DNA of 64,000 nt from PNNG01 sp964577055 (GCA_964577055.1 CAZNWC010000003.1:1-64000); one strand, 5' to 3'; positions 1 to 7,771 are shown, counted from the stretch's first letter. Notes: generated from the sequence alone by a model not told the origin. Numbers and translations: made by a program.

Positions 1-73
1 CTGAGCGGCCGGTTTTGGGTGTGTTTTTAGATAGAGCTGCGTCTGATGCGCGCCCTTCAGGCGCGAATCCGTG
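1..73. repeat. Left-edge direct repeat, copy 1
   Basis: The first 73 bases recur 128 bp further on with only two differences (ccttcagg/ccctcagg and aatccgtg/aattcgtg). The copy contains a short hairpin, CGCGCC and GGCGCG around a five-base loop. Because it starts at the window edge, the repeat probably extends to the left. No coding potential is visible. Confidence 0.75.
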
Positions 74-112
74 CGCCAAGCCCCCAAGGCTTGAGCGAAG
101 GCTGGAAATGAA

Positions 113-156
113 AAAACCCAGGCCGCGGCTGAGCGGCCGGTTTTGGGTGTGTTTTT
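113..156 (+). terminator. Rho-independent-type hairpin inside the repeat
   Basis: AAAACC-ca-GGCCGC pairs with GCGGCC-GGTTTT around a six-base loop (GGCTGA), with a T-run at 151-156. The A-run on the left would allow it to work on both strands. No gene ends just before it inside the window. The first repeat copy carries only the right half, its left half being outside the window. Confidence 0.6.
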
Positions 157-201
157 AGATAGAGCTGCGTCTGATGCGCGCCCCTCAGGCGCGAATTCGT
201 G
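129..201. repeat. Left-edge direct repeat, copy 2
   Basis: Second copy of the 73-bp repeat. Its first bases form the 3' arm of a terminator-like hairpin, so the duplicated unit appears to be a terminator plus flanking DNA. It may be a duplicated transcript end of a gene lying left of the window; this is inference. Confidence 0.75.
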
Positions 202-476
202 TCCGACAAAATTGATTTTCAAGTGGTTACGTTCTTTTTTGAATTTAGCCCCGTATTCATTTGCATACAATTTGCATAAAAAAACCCCAATACGGAACCG
301 AATGAAGCACTTCGTATTTAGAAGAACTTTATTCAGTGTAGTTTTTGAGGCTTTCTTGTAAGGTGTCGTTTTTAGTTTGATATCTAAGGGCTCTACCAAC
401 CTTTCGCAAAGCTTTTATACTTTTATGTAGGCTTCCCGCGGCATGTTTTCTTCAGGTGCTTTTAGATTTACACACT
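202..476. other. Non-coding stretch with a diverged repeat
   Basis: No convincing gene. Positions of about 398-466 resemble 983-1057 on the other side of the lipoprotein gene, sharing blocks such as gcaaagctt/acaaagctt, ggcttccc and aggtgctttta/tggtgctttt. On the minus strand both copies can be read as related peptide scraps containing KLCERL, so they may be remnants of one old coding sequence. Confidence 0.4.
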
Positions 477-893
477 TTATTCTACTAAATGAAACAATGT
501 CGCAGTAAAAAAACCATTATTAAGGACAGGTTGAATTTGTGAAGTTACATTAGCTTTTACGACGCCATTCACATAAAGTCTTGCCTCTGTTGTACCTGTT
601 GAATTTGAAGTGTAACCACTTGCACCTAATGAAATCATAATCGGACGTTGTGTTGATGTAAGTTTTATTGTTTTTGACCAGGTTGATGCATTCGTATTTA
701 TCTGTTCAGATTGGGATTGACCGGTTTCATTTGTATAAGTAACAGTTAAAGAAGGGCTGCCAAGAATTGCAGACTCAAATGCGCTTGAAGATACAATCTC
801 GTAATTCAAGGTTACACTACCTGAATTTAAATCTTTTTCACATCCTGTAGATAAAAAAGCAACAATAGTTAAAAGCGCAAGTGACTGTTTCAT
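477..893 (-). CDS. Small exported lipoprotein, unknown function
   Basis: A 138-residue protein. The N-terminus is a type II signal peptide, with a hydrophobic stretch and lipobox STGC, so the mature protein is likely lipidated at Cys18 and starts CEKD. The rest is Ser/Thr/Asn-rich with alternating hydrophobic residues, as expected for a beta-sandwich; I recognise no family. A TATCTTTC element on the minus strand (908-915) fits a Bacteroidota promoter about 15 bp before the start. The gene stands alone, facing away from rlmN and flanked by two diverged copies of a roughly 70-bp repeat, which suggests an accessory position. The lipoprotein call is firm; the role is unknown. Confidence 0.75.
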   Translation of the reverse strand: MKQSLALLTIVAFLSTGCEKDLNSGSVTLNYEIVSSSAFESAILGSPSLTVTYTNETGQSQSEQINTNASTWSKTIKLTSTQRPIMISLGASGYTSNSTGTTEARLYVNGVVKANVTSQIQPVLNNGFFTATLFHLVE

Positions 894-1404
894 GGTTTTT
901 ATTTCGGGAAAGATAAAATTTTTGCCTTAATAATAAAAACATAGCTTTAATCTCTAAGTAGTCCACTTCTTTCATCTGCTGCAGTCTTTCACAAAGCTTT
1001 ACATACTTCTTTGTTGGCTTCCCACGGTAGCTTGTTTTCGCATGCAGCTGGTGCTTTTCAGCCGGATGAAGTTTGCGTTGACTCGCCAAGTCGGACTCTC
1101 TTCCCAAACGAGCTGGCTGTACGCCATTTATTTGGTTTTTTTATGTTTTACTGGGGGCATCGCTCATTGAGTTTTGTCCCGCTGCATGGCACAAGGCCGT
1201 TGAAGAAGCCCATGAGTTTTCTATCTACTATTTCGTGGCCTACATGGTCCTTCACCTGGGGGGTGTTTTTTGGCCGAATTTACCTCTTTGCCAGGAATGA
1301 TTTCGCGGGTGAATTCGGGAGAAAAGAAGTGGATGAACAGGGTAATCAAACCAGCAAGCTATCAAAACCGATATGGAGCGCAACCGAAGTGCTATCTTTG
1401 CGAG
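894..1404. other. Intergenic region with repeat remnant
   Basis: No supported gene. It holds the second diverged copy of the roughly 70-bp repeat (about 983-1057) and, at its right end, the rlmN promoter element. Open frames crossing this region have no start signal and no recognisable product. Confidence 0.5.
1393..1400 (+). promoter_or_regulatory. rlmN promoter element TATCTTTG
   Basis: Matches the Bacteroidota -7 consensus TAnnTTTG and ends 4 nt before the ATG at 1405. Transcription from it would begin at or next to the start codon, implying a leaderless or nearly leaderless mRNA. Confidence 0.6.
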
Positions 1405-2460
1405 ATGCAGGCGAAAACCGATATACGTGCGCTTTCACTTGAAGCCCTTACCGAAAAACTGGTGGCCTTGGGAGAAAAGTCGTTCCGTGCCAAACAAGTG
1501 TACGAATGGCTGTGGAACAAGGGCGCGCGTACCTTTTCCGACATGACCAACCTTTCGCTCGATTTGCGCACACGCCTCGAGGAACATTTTACCATCAACC
1601 ACATACATGTAGATGAAGAGCAACGCAGCGAAGACGGCACCATCAAAAATGCCGTGAAGCTGTTCGACGGCAGGGTGGTAGAATCGGTACTCATTCCCAC
1701 CGAAACCCGCATCACCGCCTGCATCAGCAGCCAAGTGGGTTGCAGCCTCGATTGTACTTTCTGCGCCACGGCCCGTCTCAAACGCATGCGCAACCTCAAT
1801 CCTGATGAAATTTATGATCAGGTAGTGGCCATTCGTCAGCAAGCCGAAATGTACTATGGCCGTCCGCTCACCAACATCGTGCTCATGGGCATGGGCGAGC
1901 CGCTGCTCAATTACAACAACGTCATTGCTGCCATCGATAAAATCACTTCGCCCGAAGGATTGGGCATGTCGCCACGCCGCATTACGCTCAGCACTGTGGG
2001 CGTTACCAAAATGATTCGCAAAATGGCCGATGACGGGGTGAAATTTAAATTGGCCGTAAGCCTGCACTCCGCCATCGACGAAAAGCGCTCGAAACTCATG
2101 CCCATCAACGAAACCAACAAGCTGAGCGATCTGGTATCGGCCCTGCAGTATTGGTACCAAAAAACAGGTAGCCGTGTAACTTTTGAATATGTGGTGTGGC
2201 GGGGCATCAACGATGGCGACGAAGACATCCGCGCATTGGTGAAGTTGTGCAAAAAGCTTCCCTGCAAAGTAAACCTCATCGAATACAATCCCATCGACGA
2301 CGGTCCGTACCAACAGGCCGATGCCGATAGGGTAGCGGCCTATCAACAGGCTTTGGAAGCCGTAGGCATTGTGGCCAAAGTACGGCGCTCACGCGGCAAA
2401 GACATCGATGCTGCCTGTGGTCAGTTGGCCAACAAAAATTTGTCTGTGGTAGCCCAATAA
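1405..2460 (+). CDS. rlmN: 23S rRNA (adenine-C2)-methyltransferase RlmN
   Basis: Radical-SAM enzyme that methylates C2 of A2503 in 23S rRNA (family members also act on A37 of some tRNAs). The 351-residue length is normal. The CxxxCxxC cluster-binding motif is at Cys113, Cys117 and Cys120, followed by MGMGEPL. A C-terminal Cys338 in AACGQL matches the methylated catalytic Cys of the family. The frame is open 45 codons further upstream, but those residues do not look like RlmN. The ATG chosen here sits 4 nt after a TATCTTTG promoter element and gives the usual N-terminus. It appears to be a single-gene transcript. Confidence 0.95.
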   Translation: MQAKTDIRALSLEALTEKLVALGEKSFRAKQVYEWLWNKGARTFSDMTNLSLDLRTRLEEHFTINHIHVDEEQRSEDGTIKNAVKLFDGRVVESVLIPTETRITACISSQVGCSLDCTFCATARLKRMRNLNPDEIYDQVVAIRQQAEMYYGRPLTNIVLMGMGEPLLNYNNVIAAIDKITSPEGLGMSPRRITLSTVGVTKMIRKMADDGVKFKLAVSLHSAIDEKRSKLMPINETNKLSDLVSALQYWYQKTGSRVTFEYVVWRGINDGDEDIRALVKLCKKLPCKVNLIEYNPIDDGPYQQADADRVAAYQQALEAVGIVAKVRRSRGKDIDAACGQLANKNLSVVAQ

Positions 2461-2475
2461 ACCGGGTATCGGTTC

Positions 2476-2955
2476 TTATTGCTCTTTTTGGGAGGCCTGT
2501 CTTCGCACCCAAACGGTGAGCACTTGTTTGTCGCCTTTGCGTGTTTCGAAATAGGCTGGCCGATAAGCACCTGGTGCTGCAAAACAGGCTTCCAATGTGT
2601 CGCCCTTTAAACGGTAAATGCCATTCCGCTTGAGACCGTGATCCATATAACCGTCCACCCAAATATCGAGGTGGCGAGGGTAAAACTCATCCTGAACCAG
2701 GTATTTCCCGTGGTAGAGCTCGTCGGAACGCACCCGGTAAATCGAGAAAATACTGTCTTGCATGTTCAAGTGCACGCCATGCGCTTGCTCATCGGGATAT
2801 ACCACCCCGTCGGCTTCGGTATGCAAGAGATCCCAATCGCCGCTCAGCAACACGTCTTTGGGTTGCAGTTTTCCGCAACCGACCAGCATGGCCAGCAATC
2901 CCGAAAGCAATAGAAGTCCGAAGGCGGATCGTAAGTACACTTGATTAAAGGTCAT
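2476..2955 (-). CDS. Lipoprotein, lipocalin-like size, unknown function
   Basis: A 159-residue protein starting at an internal ATG that gives a clean lipoprotein signal (hydrophobic LLLLSGLLAML, lipobox LVGC, Cys29). The frame continues 59 codons upstream without signal-peptide character. The mature part reads like a small beta-rich protein (LSGDWDLLHTEADG, then alternating strands), reminiscent of lipocalin-like or copper-resistance NlpE-type lipoproteins, but the similarity is too weak to assign. It ends 15 bp from the convergent rlmN stop. A terminator lies behind its upstream neighbour, so it is probably transcribed alone. Confidence 0.75.
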   Translation of the reverse strand: MTFNQVYLRSAFGLLLLSGLLAMLVGCGKLQPKDVLLSGDWDLLHTEADGVVYPDEQAHGVHLNMQDSIFSIYRVRSDELYHGKYLVQDEFYPRHLDIWVDGYMDHGLKRNGIYRLKGDTLEACFAAPGAYRPAYFETRKGDKQVLTVWVRRQASQKEQ

Positions 2956-3021
2956 TATTACTAAACCCATTGCAACGAGGTTCAGTTCAGCTGTGCAAAT
3001 AAAATACATTGGCATAACAAA

Positions 3022-3048
3022 CAAAAATGCCCGACCGAAGTCGGGCAT
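3022..3048 (-). terminator. Terminator of the lipoprotein gene at 3072-3863
   Basis: Eight-base perfect arms TGCCCGAC and GTCGGGCA around CGAA, followed on the minus strand by a T-run. Positioned 24 bp after the minus-strand stop codon at 3072. Confidence 0.85.
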
Positions 3049-3071
3049 CTTGTTTCGCTTGCACCTTGTGA

Positions 3072-3863
3072 TCAAGGCAGGGTGATGGTCCGTGTGCGAC
3101 CGTTCATGGTCACAGTGGCTTGGTTGTCGCAATTGCCAGTGCCATAATCAATGGTTCGAGTGCCACGTGTACCATGTGTGGTGGTCATGACACCGCTCAC
3201 AAGCCAATTGCAGCTGCCTTCGCGACGCAAGGGTGTGGTGATGTTTTGGGTGTGGGTAGCGCCATTGCGGGTCATGCTGCTGTTACCCGAAATGAGGAAT
3301 ACATCATCGGTACGTACGCTAGGCGTAGCGTATCCTGCAATCATCTCGATGGTACGCGTAGCAGTGCGGTTGCTGCTCACGTTGGTAGGAGTAGTAATGG
3401 TGATATTGCTGCTCCGGTTAATCACTGGATTGGTACCGTTGAGGGTATAGCTGCCAGTGATGCTGCCAGTTACGGCGTTGTCGTTTACAAAGTAATTCGT
3501 AAAGGCCACGCTAAAGCTGCTACCTGCTGTGCGGCGGGTTCCGGTGTAGCTGATCACCACAATGCCGCGGCGAAAACGACCATCGCGACAAAGGCAATTG
3601 GTAGTGCCGTAATCGATGGTAATGGTGCGGGGAGTGCTGATGGTATCACGTACCACAGTGGCACAAGGTGCGGGAGGAAAACTTTCAGGGCTTTCATCCA
3701 GGAAGGTTTCGTCTACAATGTTCTCGTCAACACTGAGCAAGGTCTCAAACTGGGCCGTTTCGGTGGTTTGATTCTGTTCCTCAGCGGTTTCTACCTGATT
3801 GTCTTTTTGGCACGACACCGCAAACAAGCTGATGCCAAGTCCAAATAAAAGAAGCTTTTTCAT
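3072..3863 (-). CDS. Thr/Ser/Asn-rich lipoprotein with internal repeat
   Basis: A 263-residue lipoprotein; the chosen ATG begins MKKLLLFGLG and the lipobox is AVSC. After an acidic Glu/Thr linker, the body is Thr/Asn/Arg-rich and beta-like. A short motif appears twice: ITIDYGTTNC near the start of the folded part and RTIDYGTGNC near the C-terminus, each followed by a polar turn. This suggests two related half-domains or a circular arrangement. Similar unnamed lipoproteins are common in Bacteroidota, but I cannot name a family. A strong terminator follows the gene. Confidence 0.75.
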   Translation of the reverse strand: MKKLLLFGLGISLFAVSCQKDNQVETAEEQNQTTETAQFETLLSVDENIVDETFLDESPESFPPAPCATVVRDTISTPRTITIDYGTTNCLCRDGRFRRGIVVISYTGTRRTAGSSFSVAFTNYFVNDNAVTGSITGSYTLNGTNPVINRSSNITITTPTNVSSNRTATRTIEMIAGYATPSVRTDDVFLISGNSSMTRNGATHTQNITTPLRREGSCNWLVSGVMTTTHGTRGTRTIDYGTGNCDNQATVTMNGRTRTITLP

Positions 3864-4018
3864 GTGCTTAAAGATTTTTAACAATGCTATGACGCCAGCA
3901 TGACCCTGCAAGTTTAATGGCCTCAAAAATTTTTTAATTGAGGTAAATGTCAGTATTTATTTGCTGATAATCAATGCTTTTCAGTACGGCTACAGGGCGC
4001 TTGGCCACATGCGCAGCC

Positions 4019-5527
4019 TTACAAGGCTTCGATTCTGCGCACGGCTGTGTTGTTGGCCAAATGCGTGGAGAGTTCCACTTGTTTTTTGCCCAGCCGAACA
4101 CAAATCGTATGGCCATCCGATGGCATCAATTCGAGTACCTGGTTGGGATTGATGCCCAATTGCCACAACTGGCTGATAACGGCCGGAAGATGTTGTTCGG
4201 TGAGCAACATGGCGCGTTCGCCTGGCAAAAGTGAGGACAAAGCTACTGCTTGTTGGCCAGCCTGTGGGATGGGAGATCCATGGGGGTCGGTAATAGGATG
4301 GCCCAATTGGGCTGAAACTTCCTGCAAAAATCCTTCGGGCAAAGAGTGTTCGTATTGCTCGGCTTGCTGGTGAATTTGGTTGCTTTGCAAGCCCATGCTT
4401 TGTACCAGGTAACTTTCCCACATGCGGTGTGCGCGAATCAACTGATAGCCACGCCGCAATCCATCGGCCGAAAGTTGTACTTCTGAAGTGTTGACTTGTA
4501 CAAGCCATTTACGCCGTACCAACGGACGCAAATTGCGCAACAGCGTTTGCTTACTAACACCGAGTGCAGCTGCAACCTCCTCGGTGTCGCGGTGACCTGC
4601 TTCTTGTTCTTTCACCAAGGCCTTGAGCAAATCCTCCTCTTGTTGCAGCTTACGGCGCTTCTTTTGACGGAACCACCGTACCACCAATCCTTTTTCGGGA
4701 GCAAAGGCCATGGCCATGAGGTAGAACAAAGTGGCCACGAGGGTCATGGCCGGCCCAGGGGTTGTTTCAAGCAAGATGGCTGCAATTAACCCCATGCTGG
4801 CCGACAGTAATCCCGTAAGTGCCGACAACACCAGCACTACTTTGAGCCGGTTGCTCAGCAAAAGTGCCGTGGCTGCGGGGATGATGAGCATGGCCACCAC
4901 CAAAATTACCCCCACCGATTGCAAGGAGGCAACCACAGCGAAGCTCAGCAACATCATCAAAAAATAATGCAACAAGTTGGCACGAATGCCGGTGGTGCCC
5001 GCCACAACCGCCTGAAAAGTGGTCACAAAAAAGAACCGGTAAAAGGCAACCAAACACAAAAGGGTGTAGGCCATGATCAGTCCGGTTAGCCAAATATCCT
5101 GGTCGCTGATGCCCAAAACATTGCCAAACAGAAAGTCTTTCATGTCGAGGTGCACGCCTTCTTGCCGGGTAACGGCCGAAATACCCATGATGCCCAAGGC
5201 AAACATGGCCGAAAAAACAATGCCAATGGCGGCATCTTCCTTGGTTTTTACGTGACGCTGCAGCCAGGTAATACTGAGGGCTGCCAGCAAACCGGCAATG
5301 ACCGAGCCGGTGAAAAAAGCAAAAATACTGTGACCGGCAATCATAAAACCTGCCACCACACCGGGCAATATGGCATGCGATAAAGCATCGCCAATGAGCG
5401 ACATATTGCGCAGCACAATGAACACGCCCAAGAGACCACAGGTGATTCCCACCAGCACTGATGCCAGCAGGGCGCGTTGTGCATAGGCATAGCCAAATAC
5501 TTCTTGTAATTGATCCATGGCGTTCAT
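4019..5527 (-). CDS. Metal ABC permease fused to a DtxR/MntR-type repressor
   Basis: A 502-residue two-part protein. Residues 1-280 are an ABC-3 (TroC/ZnuB/MntB-type) inner-membrane permease with about eight hydrophobic segments. Residues 290-500 are a complete DtxR-family regulator: a winged helix (EEVAAALGVSKQTLLRNL), the dimerisation/metal domain with conserved RAHRMWE, AEQYEHS and HPITDPHG, and a C-terminal FeoA/SH3-like domain. His367, Glu390, Glu393 and His394 align with MntR metal ligands. The start overlaps the stop of the upstream ATPase fusion by 4 nt, so the two are translationally coupled. The architecture is like chlamydial YtgCR, in which the repressor is released from the permease. 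Whether cleavage happens here is unknown. Confidence 0.93.
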   Translation of the reverse strand: MNAMDQLQEVFGYAYAQRALLASVLVGITCGLLGVFIVLRNMSLIGDALSHAILPGVVAGFMIAGHSIFAFFTGSVIAGLLAALSITWLQRHVKTKEDAAIGIVFSAMFALGIMGISAVTRQEGVHLDMKDFLFGNVLGISDQDIWLTGLIMAYTLLCLVAFYRFFFVTTFQAVVAGTTGIRANLLHYFLMMLLSFAVVASLQSVGVILVVAMLIIPAATALLLSNRLKVVLVLSALTGLLSASMGLIAAILLETTPGPAMTLVATLFYLMAMAFAPEKGLVVRWFRQKKRRKLQQEEDLLKALVKEQEAGHRDTEEVAAALGVSKQTLLRNLRPLVRRKWLVQVNTSEVQLSADGLRRGYQLIRAHRMWESYLVQSMGLQSNQIHQQAEQYEHSLPEGFLQEVSAQLGHPITDPHGSPIPQAGQQAVALSSLLPGERAMLLTEQHLPAVISQLWQLGINPNQVLELMPSDGHTICVRLGKKQVELSTHLANNTAVRRIEAL

Positions 5528-7272
5528 TTGCGTAGATTGAATTGTTGTGCCTGGTCGTATAAAGGCTGAGTGCCACTAAAGGCGGTGAGGATGTTGGCTT
5601 CGGTAACCACTTCTGTCGGCGGACCAAAGGCCACCAGTCGCCGGTTGATGAGCACTACCGCGTCGAAGTAGGCTGTGGCCTTCGACAAATCGTGGTGGAT
5701 CATTACCACAGTGGCACCTTTGGCTACTTTCTGCCGCAAAATGGCCATGATCTTTTCTTCGGTGGTGATGTCAACACCCACAAATGGTTCGTCGAGGAAA
5801 TACCAGCTGGCCTCTTGTGCCAGGGCCCGCGCAATGAATACACGCTGTTGCTGTCCTCCCGAAAGGGCACCAATTTGTTTGTCGCGCAGGTGTTCAATGT
5901 CAAGGGCACGCAGTTGTTCCAGCACCAATTGATGATCGGCCTCGTTGATGCTTTCAAATGGACGGCGGTGGGGGTAGCGTCCCATCAATACCACATCGTA
6001 CACGGTAGCGGGGAAGGTCCAATCAATTTCTTCTTTCTGGGGCACATAGGCCAAGTGCGTATGCAATTCGGCAATTGGTTGTCCACCCAAACGAATGTGC
6101 GATCGGTCGGTCTCTACCAAGCCCAAAATACTTTTGAAAAGAGTGCTTTTGCCCGAGCCATTGGGGCCCAGCAAGCCGTACAACTTTCCTGGTGCCAATT
6201 GCAAATCAAAATGGTTGAGCACCACTTTGTTGTCGTAGGCTACCGTGAGACTGCTTACATCGAGCTGCGCTGCTTGGGGAAGTGCAGCTGAGGCAGGCTG
6301 CTGTATGCGCAGGGCCAACCAAACAAATGCGGCCAAAAAGAAAAGCGCAATCACGCCCAACAAGAGCAGGTCGGTCCGTTTTTGCTCGTTTGTAGCCACA
6401 CCGCCCAGTGCGTCGGCTAAAACCCGTGCATTGTGGAGGAGCATGCGCACATAGGTGTCGGCCCCGCTGCCTTTGGGGCCCATGCTATCGGCATACATAT
6501 TGCCCCCAATCCTGATGCCGGCATCTTCGGCCACTTGCTGCAGCAGTTTGGGATTGATGGTGCTTTCAACAAAAATGGCCGGGAGCTTGCGGCTTTCAAT
6601 GGTATTGATGAGTGCCTGCAAATCGGATGTGCGCACTTCGGCATCGGTGGTGGTGCCCAACACCGACATCACTTCCATATTGTAGCGGTTTCCAAAATAG
6701 CGGAAGGCATCGTGGGTAGTAGCAATCACGCGGCGATTGGCAGGAATACCAGTCAACAGCTGTTCTATTTGCAGGTGCGTGGCCAACAAGAGACTATCGT
6801 AACTGGCCAATCGCTTTTGGAAGTATGCTGTTTGGGCGGGCACCAATTGCTGGAGCGCCAAGCTGATGTTTTGGGCGTATTGTCTGCCCAAAAGGGGATC
6901 CATCCAGGCATGCGGGTCGAAACTACCTGCATGCTCTTCGCTGCCAATGGGCACGATGCCTTCGGTGGCAACCACACGCCGGGCATTTTTGCCTGCCTGG
7001 GTGATCAGCTCCGCCAACCAACCCTCGAGGTTTAGACCGTTTTCGATGATGAGATTGGCTTGTGCCAGCAAAAGGGCATCGCCGGGGACTGCTTCGTAAA
7101 TGTGCGGATCGGCACCCAAGGGCAGCAGCGAGCGTACTTCTACCGCATCTCCTGCCAAGGTGCTGGTGATATCAGCCAAAAAACTCGTGGTGGCAACCAC
7201 CAGCGGTTTTGGCTGCGCCATGGCCGAAAATCCCAAGAGCCCCAACAAAAAGGCTACATAAGCTATTTTCAT
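5524..7272 (-). CDS. Metal-binding protein fused through a TM helix to the ABC ATPase
   Basis: A 582-residue fusion of two transporter subunits. Residues 1-20 are a signal peptide. Residues 23-295 are a TroA/ZnuA cluster A-I binding protein with candidate ligands His57, His121, His187 and Asp262, and no His-rich loop. Residues 301-321 form one hydrophobic helix. Residues 337-582 are an ABC ATPase with Walker A GPNGSGKST (369-377), signature LSGGQQQR (470-477), Walker B YFLDEP (491-496) and switch His527. The order is topologically sound: binding domain in the periplasm, one crossing, ATPase in the cytoplasm. With the downstream permease-repressor it makes a whole importer from two genes. The three-His-plus-Asp set suggests Zn or Mn; the metal is not certain. 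Confidence 0.93.
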   Translation of the reverse strand: MKIAYVAFLLGLLGFSAMAQPKPLVVATTSFLADITSTLAGDAVEVRSLLPLGADPHIYEAVPGDALLLAQANLIIENGLNLEGWLAELITQAGKNARRVVATEGIVPIGSEEHAGSFDPHAWMDPLLGRQYAQNISLALQQLVPAQTAYFQKRLASYDSLLLATHLQIEQLLTGIPANRRVIATTHDAFRYFGNRYNMEVMSVLGTTTDAEVRTSDLQALINTIESRKLPAIFVESTINPKLLQQVAEDAGIRIGGNMYADSMGPKGSGADTYVRMLLHNARVLADALGGVATNEQKRTDLLLLGVIALFFLAAFVWLALRIQQPASAALPQAAQLDVSSLTVAYDNKVVLNHFDLQLAPGKLYGLLGPNGSGKSTLFKSILGLVETDRSHIRLGGQPIAELHTHLAYVPQKEEIDWTFPATVYDVVLMGRYPHRRPFESINEADHQLVLEQLRALDIEHLRDKQIGALSGGQQQRVFIARALAQEASWYFLDEPFVGVDITTEEKIMAILRQKVAKGATVVMIHHDLSKATAYFDAVVLINRRLVAFGPPTEVVTEANILTAFSGTQPLYDQAQQFNLRK

Positions 7273-7276
7273 GGCT

Positions 7277-7284
7277 CAAAAGTA
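7277..7284 (-). promoter_or_regulatory. Promoter element of the metal importer operon
   Basis: TACTTTTG on the minus strand, a match to TAnnTTTG, 4 nt before the start codon at 7272. The operator palindrome lies six bases upstream, so a bound repressor would block polymerase. Confidence 0.65.
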
Positions 7285-7289
7285 TGAAA

Positions 7290-7305
7290 TTTAGATGAGT
7301 CTAAA
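7290..7305. promoter_or_regulatory. Putative DtxR/MntR operator
   Basis: TTTAGA-TGAG-TCTAAA, a perfect inverted repeat with 6-bp arms, in the spacer of the promoter that drives the metal importer. DtxR-family repressors bind AT-rich palindromes of this kind. The operon itself encodes such a repressor fused to the permease, so autoregulation by metal is the natural reading. Confidence 0.65.
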
Positions 7306-7331
7306 AATATATTTTGACTAATGATTTTATC

Positions 7332-7360
7332 AAAAAAACCGGCAAGGTTACTTGCCGGTT
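7332..7360 (-). terminator. Terminator after the small periplasmic protein gene
   Basis: AACCGGCAAG-gtta-CTTGCCGGTT with ten-base arms, followed on the minus strand by a run of T. It separates the metal importer operon from the gene upstream of it. Confidence 0.85.
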
Positions 7361-7393
7361 TGCTGCTCATCTACTGCGATGGTTGAATGTCTT

Positions 7394-7771
7394 TTAATGT
7401 CGATGCCGATGCATGCCTGATTTGCGACGCGCACGCTGTTTTTCCTTCATTTTGGCCAGGTCTTGTTCAAATTTCTTTTTTTGGTCGGGGGTGAGCACTG
7501 CCATAATCGCAGCTTCTTGCTCTATCCGGGCTGAGGCGATCTCGCTTTTCGCCTCACGGGCATGTGCGCGTTTGTCGACAATCACCCTTTCGCTTTTCAA
7601 CAACTCGGGGGTTAAACGGGCCTGTTGATCTGCACTCAAGGCATACCTTTCGCTCAGTCGCTTTACTTTGAGCGCAGCTCTTTCTTCAGGGGTCTTGTTT
7701 TGTACAGGCTCTTGGGCCATCAGGGGTAGCGACCAACCTAGCAGCAACACCCAAATCCAAATGTGTTTCAT
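7394..7771 (-). CDS. Small exported helical protein (CpxP/Spy or DUF4890-like)
   Basis: A 125-residue protein whose start is set by a good signal peptide (MKHIWIWVLLLGWSLPLMAQ). The mature part is almost all charged alpha-helix, with TPEERAALKVKRLSERYALSADQ and LTPDQKKKFEQDLAKMKEKQ, the repeated "T-x-x-Q" pattern typical of Spy/CpxP-type or Bacteroidota DUF4890 periplasmic proteins. The tail is basic and His-rich (GMHRHRH), which could bind metal; the metal importer operon lies just downstream, but a strong terminator separates them. Possible roles are periplasmic chaperone or envelope-stress partner. The family call is tentative. Confidence 0.7.
   Translation of the reverse strand: MKHIWIWVLLLGWSLPLMAQEPVQNKTPEERAALKVKRLSERYALSADQQARLTPELLKSERVIVDKRAHAREAKSEIASARIEQEAAIMAVLTPDQKKKFEQDLAKMKEKQRARRKSGMHRHRH

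Noticed and set aside
143..361. 72-codon open frame on the plus strand
   Set aside because: Runs through the repeat and hairpin, with no promoter, no family pattern and non-coding composition.
838..1442. Open frames on both strands between the lipoprotein and rlmN
   Set aside because: They overlap real gene starts or lack initiation signals; only short repeat-remnant peptides are seen.
1435..2346. 303-codon frame antisense to rlmN
   Set aside because: Shadow of a GC-rich gene. The sense product is certain and the antisense protein has no recognisable pattern.
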